This document shows positions 9,759 through 11,884 of a stretch of 11,884 nucleotides of DNA, in pieces (position 1 is the stretch's first letter; each line of letters opens with the position of its first letter). Under the pieces are notes generated by a model. That model made no database searches. It was not told where the DNA came from and was given only the letters and a program-made list of their open reading frames with translations. Source of the DNA: Jimgerdemannia flammicorona (Eukaryota > Mucoromycota > Endogonomycetes > Endogonales > Endogonaceae); assembly GCA_003990745.1 (NCBI GenBank), contig RBNI01005971.1, positions 1 to 11,884 of the forward strand, read 5' to 3'. Both the position numbers and the translations under genes were made by a program.

Positions 9759-9911
9759 TGTTGTGGAATACTTAGAATGGAGGGAGAAGTGTTCAGTTTA
9801 TTGCTAATCCTCACGTGCTTTTATGCATCGCAATTAGTGACGTTTACATGATGACGTAGTCAAGGAAGGCTGCGCTACCATATATCAAGTTGTGACCTAC
9901 ATATTTCAATA
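9759..9911 (-). repeat. 5' LTR of the copia element
   Basis: 153 bp, same ends as the other LTR. It should carry the promoter. A TATATA-like stretch is present near its outer end in element sense, but no promoter can be assigned with confidence. Confidence 0.95.
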
Positions 9912-9916
9912 AGTCT
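9912..9916. repeat. target-site duplication AGTCT, right copy
   Basis: Follows the right LTR directly. Deleting the element with one AGTCT copy restores the LINE reverse transcriptase frame between ITRL and QKMV, which confirms the insertion limits. Confidence 0.9.
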
Positions 9917-11561
9917 TGTGATCACTACCTTAGTCACCAACTTTCTGTCTATATCCAGCAGCATAATTGGCTGCCAGTTCTTCCAGTTCTCTTACCTTTC
10001 TTTGTTCTTATAAAGCAATATCACCAGCCCCAGATCCTGCTCTCCCACTCATCTCTCTGTCTATAGTATAAAATCACACAATGTTATCATCTTACCCAGT
10101 ACTCCTAAGATCTCCACTATCTTCTTCCAGAAGTCCCAGGGCAGACATCCTCCTCAGGTGCTATACCTGGCATTGTTACAGCAAGAACCTGGTGAATCTC
10201 ATCCTCTTGTACTAGCAATACCAAGTCACCCAGCCCATCCACTTGTGGGGGGTGCCAATTTTCTAATACCCAGTCAATAGCAATAGTATCAGCCCCACTC
10301 TCCTCCTTACTTCATAATCTGCTCCATCACTCTTTTAACAATCCAAGAATATCTTATATACCATACACCAGTATACCATCAGAGTTAAGTACCCCCTCCC
10401 ACCTTTGCTATACTCCTCTTGCTCAAAGGACTCTTATGAGATACTTTGAAGGCCTCTCCCCTTCCTCCAAACCCTGTCAATGAAGTTGTACTACCAAACT
10501 CTGCACTCTTGTCTCTTCCTCTTCTCACAATATCTATTGTAATTCACCAACCTCCGTTTTTGCCCTCATTAATCTCCAATCCTCTCCCCCCTCCAATGTT
10601 ACTAGCTCTGTCCAATTCTCTAAGAGTCTAGTCAGTCTAACAGAAGTCCATCTCACCTGTCACCTCCTCTGCTTCCCAGCCTCCTTGCCAGCCTCACTTC
10701 AGTAAACCCTGGTCATCTCTTTCATCCTCATCCACCAAACACCAACTGGGGCACCTTTCTACCTCCAGCTCTCCACCTTCCATTGAATGTCTCCAGCCCA
10801 CTCATCTCACCAGATCCTATTATCTAATAAAGAGGAATTGAGGTACCAATGTCCAGGCCCATCCCCACTTCCCCCAAAATGCCCCTATCCTAACAGCCCT
10901 CAATGATCTAACCATAGACACCATTCCACCTCCAGTGACTTCCAAACATCCAAGCCCCAGCAGCTAGCCATCAAAATCCAGTCAATCCTTATCCCCAGAC
11001 CCCCAGCCCAATGTGTGTATACCCTTCTATCCTCCCAACTCTCCCTACCAGCATCTATCAGAGTACTTAGCCTTCCACTTCTTCTCATACTACCAGCTCT
11101 CTACTCCTACTCTCAGCTCCCCATCCTCTATCTATTCTATCCATCAGTATGTCCCAGACCATATTGAAGTCTCCACCAAGTATATCTACCTTAGCCTCTG
11201 CAAGGACCCCACTCTCCTGAAGACCTTTCACTCAATCCACATGCTCACCCTGTACAGCAGGGCAGTAACAGGAGCCCACTGTGACTAGCTCTCAATCTGT
11301 ATATATCCACTCTCTCCAGACCAATCTATCCCTCCAGCTTCTCATATCTCATATCTCCCCTCTGCCTTTTCTGACCAGAATCCCAATCTTGTCCTTCCAA
11401 ACTGCCTCACCTCTCTATTCCTTTGTCCATTCCAGCCTATCCAAATCATCCTCACATCTGACATCCTACAAGAGGAAGAGATCAGCCTCCAATCCCTTCA
11501 GCTAAGTAAAAATATTCCTATGTTAAGAAGTATCCCACAACCCATTCATGTTCAAAGAAAA
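9917..11561 (-). pseudogene. LINE ORF2, 5' part: AP endonuclease, linker and start of reverse transcriptase
   Basis: The frame begins near FSLNMNGLWD (ATG at 11549), the N-terminal AP-endonuclease motif. FLLQDVRC-like residues follow (after an in-frame TAG), then LVTVGSCYCPA, GGDFN (11174-11163), YTHW (11019-11008), RIDWILM (10989-10969) and a closing DH (10908-10903). The endonuclease nicks target DNA to prime reverse transcription. The linker holds GPGHWYLNSSLL (10860-10825), WWMRMKEMTR and EGERPSKYL (10467-10441). The polymerase begins with PWDFWKK (about 10141-10121) and NWQPIMLLDIDRKL (9979 onward). There are two frame changes, one between 11163 and 11088 and one at about 10140-10150, plus many stops, mostly TGA and TAG. 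The copia insertion at 9916 removes the rest of the polymerase. Translation from any start would end within a few dozen codons. Confidence 0.85.
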
Positions 11562-11613
11562 AATATTGGTTGTACTATTTATAATGAAATACAGTATATT
11601 ATTAAGTTCATCC

Positions 11614-11884
11614 CTACTGCTTTATGTTCATCTCTTCCTGTGCCATGTCCAGATTATGTTCTGCAGTCACCTCCTCCTCTTCAGCCCTCTGAGCCTCCAA
11701 TCTAGCCAACAGCTCATTCATCTCTCCATCTGTCTTCTCCTCAAACTCCTCTTAGTACTTCAAGCAGGCTTCCTGCCAGAGCTGCAATCCATAATGCTTG
11801 GTCCAGCAGTATTTAGCCCTCTCACCAGTGACACCTGCCAGCTCTGCCTCCCACTCCTTATCTACCTCATACCTTTTTTTTTTT
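11614..11884 (-). pseudogene. LINE ORF1, C-terminal fragment
   Basis: This minus-strand frame is open from the window edge to TAG 11614-11616, with one internal TAA (11752-11754). It is very rich in Glu and Lys (for example FEEKTDGEMNELLARLEAQ) and is likely helical or coiled-coil, which fits a LINE ORF1 RNA-binding protein. No zinc knuckle lies in the visible part. It ends about 64 bp before the ORF2 start region. The Lys codons at the window edge come from an A run of at least 11, so the frame upstream is untested. ORF1 identity is inferred from position and composition, not from a recognised domain. Confidence 0.55.

Larger units (their letters stand above)
4842..9911 (-). mobile_element. 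Ty1/copia LTR retrotransposon, full length but decayed
   Basis: A 5,070-bp element with two 153-bp LTRs, 5-bp target duplication, primer site, gag-pol frame and purine tract. Protein order is Gag, protease, integrase, reverse transcriptase, RNase H. Integrase before reverse transcriptase marks copia rather than gypsy. It lies in the same strand sense as the LINE it interrupts. No envelope-like frame exists: the 295 bp between gag-pol and the 3' LTR hold nothing recognisable. LTR divergence of about 9% and 18 internal stops show it is inactive. Confidence 0.96.
2778..11884 (-). mobile_element. non-LTR (LINE) retrotransposon, decayed, split by a copia insertion
   Basis: The minus strand reads, in order: the end of an acidic ORF1 (11884-11614), an AT-rich spacer, ORF2 with AP endonuclease, linker and reverse transcriptase, then a zinc-binding motif, a stop at 2862, a ~63-bp 3' untranslated tail and a 21-nt poly(A) (2778-2798). 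The reverse transcriptase is cut at 4841/9917 by the copia element. Removing that insert and one AGTCT copy rejoins the frame exactly. Endonuclease followed by a FADD-type reverse transcriptase and a C-terminal CCHC, with no RNase H that I could see, is closest to L1/Tad-type LINEs; the clade is not certain. The 5' end lies beyond the window, so the flanking target duplication cannot be checked. Only two CpG dinucleotides (4650, 10555) remain in about 4 kb, and stops are numerous, so the copy is dead. Confidence 0.88.

Noticed and set aside
11874..11884. Poly-T at the window edge as the tail of a second LINE
   Set aside because: The adjoining ORF1-like frame can read through it as lysines, and the window ends there, so a separate element cannot be supported.
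1..11884. CRISPR array, tRNA or rRNA genes
   Set aside because: No regularly spaced short identical repeats and no cloverleaf or rRNA core sequence was found. The tRNA-like match at 9743 is only the retrotransposon primer site.

Overview
This window looks like genomic DNA from a filamentous fungus (Dikarya). The reason is a fungal-type (FunK1-like) protein kinase relic next to decayed class I retrotransposons. I cannot name the species. No intact cellular gene is visible; almost everything recognisable is broken.

Layout: (1) 1-400 holds about two units of a ~185-bp imperfect tandem repeat, rich in hairpins, of unknown role. (2) 824-2173, minus strand, is a FunK1 kinase relic with clear kinase motifs spread over alternating frames. 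A further open stretch at 2296-2550 might be its 5' part or a separate gene. (3) From 2778 (a 21-nt poly-T, read as the poly(A) tail) to the right end of the window lies a minus-strand non-LTR (LINE) retrotransposon. It shows the end of ORF1, then ORF2 with AP endonuclease, reverse transcriptase and a C-terminal zinc-binding motif. (4) A complete 5,070-bp Ty1/copia element (4842-9911, minus strand) sits inside the LINE reverse transcriptase. It has 153-bp LTRs, a 5-bp target duplication (AGTCT), an initiator-tRNA-Met-type primer site, a purine tract and one gag-pol frame.

The most informative signal is mutational. The copia polyprotein is one frame of 1,467 codons with no frameshift but 18 internal stops. 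The two LTRs differ at 14 sites, all transitions, and 8 of those changes fall at six inferred ancestral CpG sites. The LINE keeps only two CpG dinucleotides in about 4 kb, while the kinase region is full of CpG and the copia element is intermediate. This fits repeat-directed cytosine deamination (DNA methylation decay or a RIP-like process) that exhausted CpG in the LINE and is part-way through the younger copia insert.

I found no convincing new functional system. The least explained object is the hairpin-bearing tandem repeat at the left edge, whose two copies seem to keep the same fold with different stem sequences.
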